Source: Flavobacteriaceae bacterium
GTDB lineage: Bacteria > Bacteroidota > Bacteroidia > Flavobacteriales > Flavobacteriaceae
Reading direction: 5' to 3'
NCBI GenBank assembly: GCA_016780345.1
Contig: JADHLZ010000014.1
Span: 1 to 34,035 of the forward strand
Length of the DNA stretch: 34,035 bases
The position numbers were made by a program, and so were the translations under genes. A model generated the notes under the pieces. The model saw only the letters and a program-made list of their open reading frames with translations, did not search any database and was not told the origin of the DNA. Below are positions 18,430 to 27,077 of this stretch, in pieces (the first letter of the stretch is position 1; each line of letters starts with the position of its first letter).

Positions 18430-19737
18430 CTAATAATTATCAATCTTAATTCTTTTTAGCAATAAAGCCCCAATAAAAAAAATAATTATAAACATCAGAA
18501 TTGAAGTTCTCATGCTACCAGTTATTTGATCTAAAAAAGCAAATAGAGTCATACCAAAAACAATACTTAATTTTTGAGAAACATCGTAAAAACTAAAATA
18601 GGAGGTAGTGTTTTCTGTTTTTGGTATCATTTTAGAAAAAGTAGACCTTGAAAGTGCTTGAATACCACCCATTACTAGCCCAACTAAACCAGCAGCAATG
18701 TAAAATTCAAAAGGTTTAGTTATAAAATATGCACCGACGCATAATAAGGCCCAGAATAAATTAAGTAAAATCAAAGTAAAAATATTACCAAACTTGCTAG
18801 ATAATTTCGAAGTTAAAATAGCTCCAAATATTGCTATTAATTGAATAAGCAGAATACTAACTATCAATCCGATAGTTTTTTCATCTTGGGGCCAATCAAT
18901 TTCTTGTTCTCCAAAATAAGCTGCAATTAACAATACGGTTTGAAGGGCTGAACTATAAATAAAAAATGCAATTAAATATTTCCTTATTACTAAGGTTTTT
19001 TTTAATTTGTTCCAAACTTGTCTGAGTTCGTTAAAACCATTAAAAAAAACATCTTTAATAATTTTTTTATTTTCTTTAGAAGATGGTAAATAATAGAAAG
19101 TATATTGACTGCATATTATCCACCAAAGACCAACACTAACAAATGAATATTTCATTGCAAGAATCTCTGGATTAGGACCTGAAATTCCAAAATAATTTGG
19201 ATACATTACCATTGTAAGATTAAAAATCAATAAAAGAACACTGCCAAAATAACCTAACGCATATCCTTTTGCACTGATTAAATCTTGTTGTTCTTTAAAA
19301 GCTATATCAGGTAAATAAGAATTATAAAAAACAAGACTAGCCCAAAAGGATATTAGAGCAAGAAAATAAAAAAATAAACCAAGATATATATTAGATAACT
19401 CAAACCAATATAATCCTATACATGAAAAAGATCCTAGGTAACAAAAAAATTTTAAAAATATTTTTTTATTACCCATGTAATCAGCTATTCCAGAAAGTAA
19501 TGGAGTAATAAAAGATAAAATAACAAAAGCAAAAGCAGTCAAAAAACTAATCAATGCAGTGTTTTTAAAGAGATAACCAAAAACTTCAATGTTATTGTCT
19601 TCAATAAAAAGAGATCCATAATAAATTGGAAAAACCGCAGAAGAAATAACAAGAGGATATACTGAATTAGCCCAATCATAAAAAGCCCATGCATTTAATA
19701 ATTTTGAGTCTCCTTTTTTATATTTTTTTTTTGGCAT
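18430..19737 (-). CDS. MFS transporter, UMF1 (Atg22-like) family
   Basis: A 435-aa polytopic inner-membrane protein. The N-terminal block NAWAFYDWANSVYPLVISS is diagnostic of the UMF1/Atg22-like major facilitator family, whose yeast member exports amino acids from the vacuole. About 11-12 hydrophobic segments can be counted, and a typical mid-protein sequence GGIQALSRSTFSKMIP is present. The basic N-terminus (PKKKYKKGD) fits inside-positive topology. The substrate in bacteria is unknown. It is a single minus-strand gene in which the stop is 125 bases from the lon start; no terminator is evident in that gap. Confidence 0.88.
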   Translation of the reverse strand: MPKKKYKKGDSKLLNAWAFYDWANSVYPLVISSAVFPIYYGSLFIEDNNIEVFGYLFKNTALISFLTAFAFVILSFITPLLSGIADYMGNKKIFLKFFCYLGSFSCIGLYWFELSNIYLGLFFYFLALISFWASLVFYNSYLPDIAFKEQQDLISAKGYALGYFGSVLLLIFNLTMVMYPNYFGISGPNPEILAMKYSFVSVGLWWIICSQYTFYYLPSSKENKKIIKDVFFNGFNELRQVWNKLKKTLVIRKYLIAFFIYSSALQTVLLIAAYFGEQEIDWPQDEKTIGLIVSILLIQLIAIFGAILTSKLSSKFGNIFTLILLNLFWALLCVGAYFITKPFEFYIAAGLVGLVMGGIQALSRSTFSKMIPKTENTTSYFSFYDVSQKLSIVFGMTLFAFLDQITGSMRTSILMFIIIFFIGALLLKRIKIDNY

Positions 19738-19776
19738 TTTTTAGTTTTAATTGCAATATAAGTATTAGAAAACAGC

Positions 19777-19804
19777 TTTATATTAAATTTAATAATTAAT
19801 TTTG
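19777..19804 (+). promoter_or_regulatory. Candidate promoter of the lipoprotein-msrB-lpdA operon
   Basis: TAATTTTG (19797-19804) matches TAnnTTTG exactly and ends 14 bases before the lipoprotein ATG. A TTTA at 19777-19780 with a 16-base spacer could act as a weak -33 element. The short leader resembles those of panB and fumC in this window. Confidence 0.4.
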
Positions 19805-19818
19805 TTAACATTTATTTT

Positions 19819-20079
19819 ATGAAATTATTCTATTTAATTTTTATGTCAGTATTAACTTTAAGTTGCTCTGATTCATCCTCGATAAAAGAAACAATTAAAA
19901 CAAGTTCCGAAATTAAATGTTGTGAAAATTGTAATTTAAATTTAATTAAGACTAAAAATTTCAAATGTGATAACTATATAAAAACTTATGAGAATTTCAT
20001 TGTATCGGATTCAACTAATCAGAATGGAAGATATTGTATTGACAAAAACTCATTAATTTTAAAAAGCGTTCTGAAATGA
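19819..20079 (+). CDS. Small Cys-rich lipoprotein resembling a shortened MsrB
   Basis: An 86-aa protein with a lipoprotein-type signal: hydrophobic residues 3-15 and Cys16 in LTLSCSDSS. The mature part has five further cysteines (34, 35, 38, 50, 73). It matches parts of the MsrB encoded next door: CCENCN..L (34-41) against SCKGCN..L (69-77 of MsrB), Cys50 roughly with MsrB Cys88, and GRYCIDKNSLILK (70-82) against GKRYCINSAALTFK, where the cysteine is the MsrB catalytic residue. The middle of MsrB, including GWPSF and the second zinc CxxC, is missing. It may be a degenerate duplicate or a small redox partner. Its stop overlaps the msrB start as ATGA, so the two are translationally coupled. Confidence 0.75.
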   Translation: MKLFYLIFMSVLTLSCSDSSSIKETIKTSSEIKCCENCNLNLIKTKNFKCDNYIKTYENFIVSDSTNQNGRYCIDKNSLILKSVLK

Positions 20080-20537
20080 AAATTCATATATCAATCTTAT
20101 TAATTTTATTTTTTTTAATTCCACTTACTAATCAATCTCAAAAAACTGAAAAAATGATTAAATCAGATAAAGAATGGAGAATTTCTCTTGATGAAATGAG
20201 TTATCAGGTTTTAAGAAAGTCTTATACTGAAAGACCTTTCACTGGTGAATATAACTTACATTTTCAAGAAGGATATTATAGTTGTAAAGGATGCAATCAA
20301 AAATTATTTGAAAGTAACAACAAATACGAAAGTAATTGTGGATGGCCAAGTTTTGATCAAGCAATTCCAGGAACTATTGACTATGTTAAAGACTATTCTC
20401 ATAACATGTTTAGAATTGAAGTAAAATGTTCAAAATGTGATGGACATTTAGGTCATGTTTTTAAAGATGGACCTAAAGAAACTACTGGAAAAAGGTATTG
20501 CATTAACTCAGCTGCACTCACGTTTAAAGACAAATAA
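20076..20537 (+). CDS. msrB: Peptide methionine-(R)-S-oxide reductase, exported
   Basis: MsrB reduces the R-epimer of methionine sulfoxide in proteins. The 153-aa protein begins with a signal peptide or membrane anchor (hydrophobic residues 4-17), so it acts outside the cytoplasm, probably in the periplasm. The MsrB domain is complete: zinc ligands Cys70, Cys73, Cys118 and Cys121, the GWPSF substrate motif (89-93), HLGHVF (124-129), and the catalytic RYCINSAAL with Cys142. Cys88 (SNCGWP) is a candidate resolving cysteine. It overlaps the preceding lipoprotein gene by 4 bases, and lpdA starts one base after its stop, so all three appear to form one operon. Confidence 0.95.
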   Translation: MKIHISILLILFFLIPLTNQSQKTEKMIKSDKEWRISLDEMSYQVLRKSYTERPFTGEYNLHFQEGYYSCKGCNQKLFESNNKYESNCGWPSFDQAIPGTIDYVKDYSHNMFRIEVKCSKCDGHLGHVFKDGPKETTGKRYCINSAALTFKDK

Positions 20538-20538
20538 A

Positions 20539-21936
20539 ATGGAAAAATTTGATTTAATAGTACTAGGTAGTGGACCTGGTGGATATGTTACTGCGATTAG
20601 AGCATCTCAACTCGGTCTTAAAACTGCAATTGTTGAAAAAGAAAGTTTAGGAGGAGTATGTTTAAATTGGGGATGTATACCAACTAAAGCATTACTAAAA
20701 TCTGCTCAAGTTTTTGATTACATAAAACATTCGGATGATTACGGAATTACAATTGAAAATTTCGATAAAAATTTTGATAAAGTTGTTAATAGAAGTAGAA
20801 ATGTTGCTCAAACTATGAGTAAAGGAGTTACATTTTTGATGAAAAAAAATAATATTAAAGTGTTTAATGGATTTGGAAAATTAAGTTCTAATAAAACTAT
20901 TTTAATCACAAAATCTGACAAATCAATTGAAACTATTCAAGGAGGAAAAATTATTATTGCTACTGGTGCAAGATCTAGAGAACTTCCCAGTCTTAAACAA
21001 GACGGTGAATCAATTATTGGTTACAGAGAAGCAATGACTTTAAAAAAGCAACCTAATGATATTGTAATTGTCGGTTCAGGTGCTATAGGAATTGAATTCG
21101 CCTATTTTTATAACTCCATGGGAACTAATGTTACTGTTGTTGAATATATGGATAGAATTGTTCCAATTGAGGATGAAGAAATTTCAAAAGAACTTGAAAA
21201 AAGTTTAAAGAAAAAAGGAATCAACATATTAACTTCCTCAGAAGTTCAAAATGCCAAAGTTATAAATCCAGAAAGTGTTGAAATTCAAATTAAATCTAAA
21301 GATGGAAATGTTAATACTCTAAACACTGAAATTGTTTTAAGTGCTGTTGGGATAAAAACCAATATTGAAAATATTGGATTGGAGGAAATTGGTATTAAAA
21401 CTGACAAAGACAAAATTATAGTTAATGATTTTTACATGACAAACGTAAAAGATTATTATGCAATCGGAGATATAGTTAAAGGACAAGCATTAGCACATGT
21501 AGCATCTGCTGAAGGAATTTTATGTGTTGAAAAAATTGCTGGGCATGATGTTAATCCTCTTGACTATAATAATATTCCTGGATGTACATATTGCATTCCA
21601 GAAATTGCATCAGTCGGATATACTGAGAAACAAGCTATTGAAAAAGGATATGATATAAAAATTGGAAAATTTCCTTTTTCTGCGTCAGGAAAAGCACAAG
21701 CATCTGGAAAAAGTGAAGGGTTTGTTAAGGTTATATTTGATGCAAAATACGGTGAATGGTTAGGATGTCATATGATTGGAGATGGAGTAACAGATATGAT
21801 AGCTGAGGCAGTAATTGGAAGAAAATTAGAAACTACTGGATATGAAATACTTAAAGCTGTTCATCCTCATCCTACTATGAGTGAAGCGGTAATGGAAGCA
21901 GTTGCAGCAGCTTATGATGAAGTAATTCATTTATAA
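20539..21936 (+). CDS. lpdA: Dihydrolipoyl dehydrogenase
   Basis: The E3 flavoprotein that reoxidises the lipoyl groups of 2-oxoacid dehydrogenases and the glycine cleavage system. The reading frame is open from 20455, but the start at 20539 is chosen because the protein then begins directly with MEKFDLIVLGSGPGGY and follows the msrB stop by one base; the extra 28 residues would lie inside msrB. The resulting 465 aa have the FAD Rossmann motif GSGPGG (10-15), redox cysteines Cys41 and Cys46 in GGVCLNWGCIPTK, a second NAD motif GSGAIG, and the C-terminal His444-Glu449 dyad in HPTMSE. The last codons overlap the convergent aroQ gene by 6 bases. Confidence 0.96.
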   Translation: MEKFDLIVLGSGPGGYVTAIRASQLGLKTAIVEKESLGGVCLNWGCIPTKALLKSAQVFDYIKHSDDYGITIENFDKNFDKVVNRSRNVAQTMSKGVTFLMKKNNIKVFNGFGKLSSNKTILITKSDKSIETIQGGKIIIATGARSRELPSLKQDGESIIGYREAMTLKKQPNDIVIVGSGAIGIEFAYFYNSMGTNVTVVEYMDRIVPIEDEEISKELEKSLKKKGINILTSSEVQNAKVINPESVEIQIKSKDGNVNTLNTEIVLSAVGIKTNIENIGLEEIGIKTDKDKIIVNDFYMTNVKDYYAIGDIVKGQALAHVASAEGILCVEKIAGHDVNPLDYNNIPGCTYCIPEIASVGYTEKQAIEKGYDIKIGKFPFSASGKAQASGKSEGFVKVIFDAKYGEWLGCHMIGDGVTDMIAEAVIGRKLETTGYEILKAVHPHPTMSEAVMEAVAAAYDEVIHL

Positions 21937-22350
21937 TTTAGAAAAACTTTCCAAGGCTAAATCATAACTCTTTAACCCAAACCCAAGAATTACACCTGTA
22001 ACGTGTGAACTCAAAAAAGATTTATGCCTGTATTCCTCTCTAGAATATGTATTTGATATATGAACTTCAATTGCAGGTGTTGATATTGATCTTAAAGCAT
22101 CACCTATTCCTACAGATGTATGAGTATAAGCAGCAGCATTAATTATAATTCCATCATAATCAAAGCCCACTTCTTGTATTTTTTGGATAAGTTCACCCTC
22201 AATATTTGATTGAAAATAATGAAGATCAAAATTTTTGTATTTTGATTTTAATTTTTTAAAATATTCATCAAAACTTTCATCTCCATAAATATTTTTTTCT
22301 CTTATACCTAACAAATTTAGATTAGGACCATTAATAATTTGTATTTTCAT
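21931..22350 (-). CDS. aroQ: 3-dehydroquinate dehydratase, type II
   Basis: AroQ converts 3-dehydroquinate to 3-dehydroshikimate in the shikimate pathway; type II enzymes are dodecamers unrelated to AroD. The 139-aa protein starts with INGPNLNLLGIRE (6-18). Tyr22 in NIYG is the catalytic tyrosine, Asn71 in INAAAYTHTS is a substrate ligand, and His97 in EVHISN is part of the active site. It is slightly short for the family (about 145-150) but no motif is missing. It is divergent from xerD with 55 AT-rich bases between, and convergent with lpdA, whose end it overlaps. Confidence 0.95.
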   Translation of the reverse strand: MKIQIINGPNLNLLGIREKNIYGDESFDEYFKKLKSKYKNFDLHYFQSNIEGELIQKIQEVGFDYDGIIINAAAYTHTSVGIGDALRSISTPAIEVHISNTYSREEYRHKSFLSSHVTGVILGFGLKSYDLALESFSKL

Positions 22351-22405
22351 TTATTAAATTATATATAAATATAATGTTTAATTTATATTTTTAATTAAAT
22401 AGAAA

Positions 22406-23305
22406 ATGTGGAATAAATTAACTTTTAACTTCAAGAATTTTTTAAAAATTGAAAGAAATTTATCAGATAATACTATAATTAACTATTTATTTGACTTAGA
22501 AAAACTACTGAAATTTTTAAAAAAAAACAAATACGATACAAATCCACTAAAAATTAATCACTCTATTTTAAAAAAATTTGTTTATTCAATTTCTAAAGAA
22601 GTAAAACCTTCAACTCAAGCAAGAATAATTTCTGGTGTTAAAAGATTTTATGATTTTTTGATAGTAGAAAAATTAATTAACGAAAATCCATTAGAAAATA
22701 TTGAAACTCCAAAAGTTGGATCAAAATTACCAGTCACGTTAACTACAAATGAAATTGATGATTTAATTAAAAACGTTGATAAAAAATCAAAAAATCAAAT
22801 TAGAAATATTGCTATTACTGAAATGCTTTATAGTTGTGGGCTAAGGGTTTCTGAACTTATAACTCTTAAAATTTCAGATTTGTATTTTGATGAATGGATA
22901 ATTAAAGTAACTGGAAAAGGAAATAAAGAAAGATTTGTTCCTATTAGTAAAGAAGCGATCAATTATGTGAATAAGTATATAGATGAAGAACGAAATTTTA
23001 AAAAAATAAAAAAAGGAAGTGAAGACACATTGTTTTTAAACGAAAGAGGAAATAAATTAAGCAGGGTTATGATATATATTATTTTAGATCAATTAAAGAA
23101 AAAAGCAAATATTAAAAAAAAAATTGGACCACATACATTAAGGCATTCTTTTGCTACCCATCTTATTGAAAATGGAGCAGATTTACTTACAATACAAAAA
23201 ATGTTAGGTCATGAAAACATAATAACTACAGAGAGATATCTACATGTTAGTAAAAAACATTTAGTAGAGTCTATATCAAAACATCATCCAAGAAATAATA
23301 TGTAA
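22406..23305 (+). CDS. xerD: Site-specific tyrosine recombinase XerC/D type
   Basis: This enzyme resolves chromosome dimers at dif during cell division. The 299-aa protein has a SAM-like N-terminal DNA-binding domain (about 1-90) and the catalytic domain with the full set of residues: Arg147 (CGLRVSEL), Lys171, His243 and Arg246 (HTLRHSFATHL), His269 (LGHE) and the nucleophile Tyr278 (TTERYLHV). Length and motifs match chromosomal XerD, and no integron or phage features are nearby, so a housekeeping role is preferred over an integrase. Bacteroidota have XerC-like and XerD-like members and the letter is uncertain. The stop is one base from the convergent response regulator gene. Confidence 0.92.
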   Translation: MWNKLTFNFKNFLKIERNLSDNTIINYLFDLEKLLKFLKKNKYDTNPLKINHSILKKFVYSISKEVKPSTQARIISGVKRFYDFLIVEKLINENPLENIETPKVGSKLPVTLTTNEIDDLIKNVDKKSKNQIRNIAITEMLYSCGLRVSELITLKISDLYFDEWIIKVTGKGNKERFVPISKEAINYVNKYIDEERNFKKIKKGSEDTLFLNERGNKLSRVMIYIILDQLKKKANIKKKIGPHTLRHSFATHLIENGADLLTIQKMLGHENIITTERYLHVSKKHLVESISKHHPRNNM

Positions 23306-23306
23306 A

Positions 23307-24011
23307 TTACTTTTTTTCAATTAGTCTAAAACCCTCTCCATGTATATTTTCAATTTCTAAACTATTATCCTTTTGCAAATATTTTCTGATTTTTGCTATA
23401 TAAACATCCATACTTCTAGAGGTAAAATAATTATCATCATTCCAAATTTTAACAAGAGCCAATTCTCTGGGCATTAAATCATTTAAATAAATCAAAAGTA
23501 ATTTCAATAGTTCATTTTCTTTTGGAGAAAGTTTAACGCTAGAATTATCTTTATATTTTAAAATCCTAAGCTTTGAATTAAATGAAAAACCTCCAAAATT
23601 GTATAAAAATTGTGATTGATTATTTGAAAATATCACTTTCTTCCTTTTAAATATAGACTTAATTTTTAGAAGTAAAATATCAGAATCAAAAGGCTTTGTT
23701 AAATAGTCATCAGCCCCAATTTTATAACCTTTTAAAACATCGTCTTTTAAAGTTTTAGCGGTAAGAAAAAACAACGGAACATCTTTATTAATTTCTCTAA
23801 TTTCTTTAGCAAGTGTAAAACCATCTTTGAATGGTAACATGACATCAAGAATACAAAGAGCAAAATCATTTTTTTTAAATTTTTCTAACCCTTCAATACC
23901 ATTTTTAGCCAAAGTAACATTGTAAGAATGAAGTTTTAAAAAATCATGTAAAATTATTCCAAAATTTACATCATCTTCAACAAGTAGAATATTCTTATCA
24001 TTTTGTTTCAT
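23307..24011 (-). CDS. OmpR/PhoB-family response regulator (RprY-like)
   Basis: A 234-aa two-domain regulator. The receiver domain (about 6-122) has the acidic pair Glu12-Asp13, the phosphoacceptor Asp56 (LDVMLP), Thr84 and Lys106 (TKPFD). The C-terminal winged-helix domain (about 137-232) ends with IENIHGEGFRL, typical of OmpR-type DNA binders. The basic linker (FKRKK) is normal. It is encoded 2 bases after the sensor kinase gene and is surely its partner. The pair resembles RprX/RprY of Bacteroidota, but I infer this from domain layout and context only. Targets are unknown. Confidence 0.92.
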   Translation of the reverse strand: MKQNDKNILLVEDDVNFGIILHDFLKLHSYNVTLAKNGIEGLEKFKKNDFALCILDVMLPFKDGFTLAKEIREINKDVPLFFLTAKTLKDDVLKGYKIGADDYLTKPFDSDILLLKIKSIFKRKKVIFSNNQSQFLYNFGGFSFNSKLRILKYKDNSSVKLSPKENELLKLLLIYLNDLMPRELALVKIWNDDNYFTSRSMDVYIAKIRKYLQKDNSLEIENIHGEGFRLIEKK

Positions 24012-24013
24012 AT

Positions 24014-25594
24014 CTAGATAATTAATGGCAATTTAATTAAAAATGTAGTCCCCTTTCCTATTTTACTATCAACATAAATCATACCATCGTGTAAATCAAC
24101 AATTTTCTTTACATATGAGAGCCCTAAACCATGACCTTTAACATTATGAATATTCCCTTTTGTTTCTCTAAAAAACTTATCGAAGATCTTATCTTTTACA
24201 CTGTTACTCATACCCATTCCTTTATCTGTAATATTTACTACAATAAATTTTTTTTCATTGTAAGAAGAAATGTGAATTTCTGGTACATCTTCAGAATACT
24301 TAATTGAATTTTCAAGAACATTAACCATTACATTGACTAAATCTTCAAAAGAACCTTCTATAAAGCAACTTTTAGCTTTGAGAGAAATATTTGTTATAGT
24401 ACTTCTATTTTTTAATAACAAATCCAAATGAACTAAAGCTTCCTTAATTATCACATGAATATCACATGTAGATTTTTTGATAATATTTTCCTTTTTTTCA
24501 AGTTGCGATATTCTTAAAACATTTTCAACTTGCATATTCATTCTATCGTTTTCGTCTCTTATCATTTTTAGATATTGGGATCTTTTTGATTTATCGTTTT
24601 CGATGTTGACATTTTCTATTGCATCAATTGCTAACTTAATAGTAGCAATTGGTGTTTTAAACTCGTGTGTCATGTTATTTATAAAATCAGACTTAATCTC
24701 AGAAACCTTTTTTTGTTTAAAAATTTGATTAATAGTTGTTACAAAAGCTACAATTATAGTAATTGTAAATAATAATGAAAGAATAATGAGAGTAATCAAA
24801 GATGATCTTAGAAAAATTTTTCTTTCTGGAAATGCAATTACTAATTCAAATTCACTATTACCTTCTTCGTTAACAAATAATGGAGTTTTGTATTTATTAA
24901 GTCCTTCTAAATTAGAGTATCCATCAGATCCAATTTTAGTAGCATAGTCTCCATTAAAAACTCTATATTGAAAAGGGATATCTATGTCTCTGTCATTTAA
25001 TTCTCTTTGAAGTAATAACTCTAGCTCCAAGTTTGTTAACCTTCTGTGAATAGGTTTTAAAGATGCTAATTCCATAAAAACAGATGCATACTTAGCTTTA
25101 TCAATTAATGAAAGTCTTTCAACTCTTTGTAATCTCTCAATGGAGCTCATATTTTGCATTTCTCTATCAAAAGCTTCATCAATAATTGTTGTTGTTTTGA
25201 TTCCTTTGTATTCTTTTATTGAATTTGTGTCGATAGCATCAGAATCAAACAACTCAGGAGATACATTATAATCTTCTTCTAAAATTCCATGAGAATAAAT
25301 ATAAGTTTGATTTGTATTCTCATTACGATCTACATATTTAAAAACAGCAGTTAGTTGAGACTCTTTTGGAGAGCCAATACTGTCAATCAACTTTTGATAT
25401 ACAGCAAGATAATCTCGCATTTCTCTACTTTGGATCTGTTCAGAAACCGACTTGAGCGCTTGATTAACATTTAAAGAAAATTGTCTTTCCTTATTATCAA
25501 GAGTTGTTTTTATCCAAAAGGCTTGAACAAAAATTATACCTACCAAAGCCAGTGTCATTACAGTAATTAAAGGAAAGAAAATTTTTTTGTTCAT
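24014..25594 (-). CDS. Sensor histidine kinase (RprX-like)
   Basis: A 526-aa membrane kinase. TM1 is at about residues 7-28 and TM2 at about 263-287, enclosing a roughly 230-residue extracytoplasmic sensor region that I do not recognise. There is no clear HAMP domain after TM2; the H-box follows directly with His310 in NNMTHEFKTPIATIK. The ATPase domain has the N-box Asn429 (NVLENSIKYS), G1 DKGMGM (457-462) and G2 GHGLGLSY (487-494). It phosphorylates the adjacent response regulator. The start lies 5 bases after the coaE stop, so the kinase may be transcribed with fabI and coaE, or from an internal promoter not seen. Confidence 0.93.
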   Translation of the reverse strand: MNKKIFFPLITVMTLALVGIIFVQAFWIKTTLDNKERQFSLNVNQALKSVSEQIQSREMRDYLAVYQKLIDSIGSPKESQLTAVFKYVDRNENTNQTYIYSHGILEEDYNVSPELFDSDAIDTNSIKEYKGIKTTTIIDEAFDREMQNMSSIERLQRVERLSLIDKAKYASVFMELASLKPIHRRLTNLELELLLQRELNDRDIDIPFQYRVFNGDYATKIGSDGYSNLEGLNKYKTPLFVNEEGNSEFELVIAFPERKIFLRSSLITLIILSLLFTITIIVAFVTTINQIFKQKKVSEIKSDFINNMTHEFKTPIATIKLAIDAIENVNIENDKSKRSQYLKMIRDENDRMNMQVENVLRISQLEKKENIIKKSTCDIHVIIKEALVHLDLLLKNRSTITNISLKAKSCFIEGSFEDLVNVMVNVLENSIKYSEDVPEIHISSYNEKKFIVVNITDKGMGMSNSVKDKIFDKFFRETKGNIHNVKGHGLGLSYVKKIVDLHDGMIYVDSKIGKGTTFLIKLPLII

Positions 25595-25599
25595 TTAAT

Positions 25600-26187
25600 T
25601 TACTTGTAAATTGAATTAAAATAAGTTACTAATTTTTTAACTGTTAGAATATTTTCATCGATGGTAGAATTAACAAAAATATAATCTGCAAGAGGAATTT
25701 TTTTTTCATCCTTCCATTGATTATTAATTTTTAACATCGCTAGAGACTTATCAATCTTATCTCTATTCATTATTCTTTTAATTCTAACACTTAAATCAGA
25801 GGTAACCAAAATATTAAAATCATTTCTTTTGTAAGAACCCGTTTCAAAAATCAATGCAGATTCATAAATAACATAATTTTCATCTTTAGTTTTCATCCAG
25901 CACATAAAATCTTTTTCAACTTGAGGATGAACAATTGAATTCATAAGTTCAAGTGATTTTCTATTGTTGAAAATTAAACTTGACAAGTACGTTTTATTTA
26001 AACTATCGTCAATATATGTATTAGAACCAAAGCATTTGATTAAACTATCTTTTAAATCTACAGAGTTATTCATAAGAAATTTTGCTCTTTCGTCTGAATT
26101 ATAAACTTGAATATAATTTTTAGAAAACTCATTAGCTAATACTGACTTACCTGAACCTATTCCACCTGTTAATCCAATTATTTTCAT
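25600..26187 (-). CDS. coaE: Dephospho-CoA kinase
   Basis: CoaE performs the last step of coenzyme A synthesis, phosphorylating the 3'-hydroxyl of the ribose of dephospho-CoA. The 195-aa protein starts with IGLTGGIGSGKS, whose P-loop is at residues 8-15. The YNSDERAKFLM segment (29-39) corresponds to the substrate-binding D-x-x-x-R/K region, and HPQVEKDF (residues 87-94) is the typical HP-x-V motif. It complements PanB and CoaBC elsewhere in the window. It sits between fabI (39-base gap) and the sensor kinase (5-base gap). Confidence 0.95.
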   Translation of the reverse strand: MKIIGLTGGIGSGKSVLANEFSKNYIQVYNSDERAKFLMNNSVDLKDSLIKCFGSNTYIDDSLNKTYLSSLIFNNRKSLELMNSIVHPQVEKDFMCWMKTKDENYVIYESALIFETGSYKRNDFNILVTSDLSVRIKRIMNRDKIDKSLAMLKINNQWKDEKKIPLADYIFVNSTIDENILTVKKLVTYFNSIYK

Positions 26188-26226
26188 AATAGTTTTATAA
26201 AATTAACAGAATATATCTAATTTTAA

Positions 26227-27051
26227 CTATTTGTCTTTTGAAGAAGATACAATGTCTATTATTTCTTGACTAACACCAACATTAGAAAAACCTCCATCAT
26301 TATATAAATTCTGAAGAGTGACTCTTTTTGTTAAATCTGAAAATAAGGTAACAGTGTAATTAGCACAATCTAAAGCAGTGGCATTTCCAAGTGGTGACAT
26401 TTTTTCAGCGTAAGTAATAAAACCATCAAACCCTGTTACACCTTTTCCTGCAGTTGTTGGAGTTGGTGATTGTGAAATTGTATTTACTCTAACTTTCTTT
26501 TCTTTTCCAAAAAAATATCCAAAACTACGAGCTATTGATTCTAAATAAGCTTTATTATCTGCCATATCGTTATAGTTTGGAAAGACTCTTTGAGCTGCCA
26601 TGTATGATAATGCAACAATGCTAGACCATTCGTTCATAGCGTCTAATTTGTATAAACATTGTAATAACTTGTGAAATGATACAGCAGACACATCCCATCC
26701 CTTTGATGTCCAATCGTGATTTAAATCCGTATAATGCTTTCCTTTTCTAACGTTCACTGACATGCCTATAGAATGTAAGACAAAATCAATCTTACCGTCA
26801 AAAATCTCAACAGTTTTGTTGATTAATTTTTCTAAATCTTCAATTTTTGTTGCATCAGCTGGAATTAACTTTGATTGAGTTTTTTTTGCTAACTCATCTA
26901 CATTTCCCATCCGTAATGCTATTGGTGCATTAGTAAGAACAAACTCCCCTCCTTCTTCATGAACCCTTTCGGCGGTTTTCCAAGCAATAGAATTCTCGTC
27001 TAGTGCTCCGAATATTATACCTTTCTTGCCTTTTAAAAGATTATATGACAT
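26227..27051 (-). CDS. fabI: Enoyl-[acyl-carrier-protein] reductase FabI
   Basis: FabI reduces trans-2-enoyl-ACP in each round of type II fatty acid elongation. The 274-aa short-chain dehydrogenase-like protein has the FabI-type cofactor sequence GIIFGALDENSIAW (residues 11-24). The active-site residues are Tyr150, Tyr160 and Lys167, with the same spacing as Tyr146, Tyr156 and Lys163 of the E. coli enzyme. This distinguishes it from FabL and FabV. The SQSPTPTTAGKGV segment is the flexible substrate-binding loop; it shows the unusual Pro/Thr-rich form rather than the common TLAASGI type. It follows recN after 26 bases. Confidence 0.95.
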   Translation of the reverse strand: MSYNLLKGKKGIIFGALDENSIAWKTAERVHEEGGEFVLTNAPIALRMGNVDELAKKTQSKLIPADATKIEDLEKLINKTVEIFDGKIDFVLHSIGMSVNVRKGKHYTDLNHDWTSKGWDVSAVSFHKLLQCLYKLDAMNEWSSIVALSYMAAQRVFPNYNDMADNKAYLESIARSFGYFFGKEKKVRVNTISQSPTPTTAGKGVTGFDGFITYAEKMSPLGNATALDCANYTVTLFSDLTKRVTLQNLYNDGGFSNVGVSQEIIDIVSSSKDK

Positions 27052-27077
27052 ATCTATTTTTTTGTTTAAATATAATA

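Noticed and set aside
20455-20538. 28-codon upstream extension of lpdA
   Set aside because: It lies inside msrB in another frame, and the FAD-binding domain begins immediately at the 20539 start.
22406-23305. Tyrosine recombinase as a sign of an integrated mobile element or integron
   Set aside because: The protein has full XerD length and motifs, no attachment repeats or cargo genes are near, and it sits beside housekeeping aroQ.
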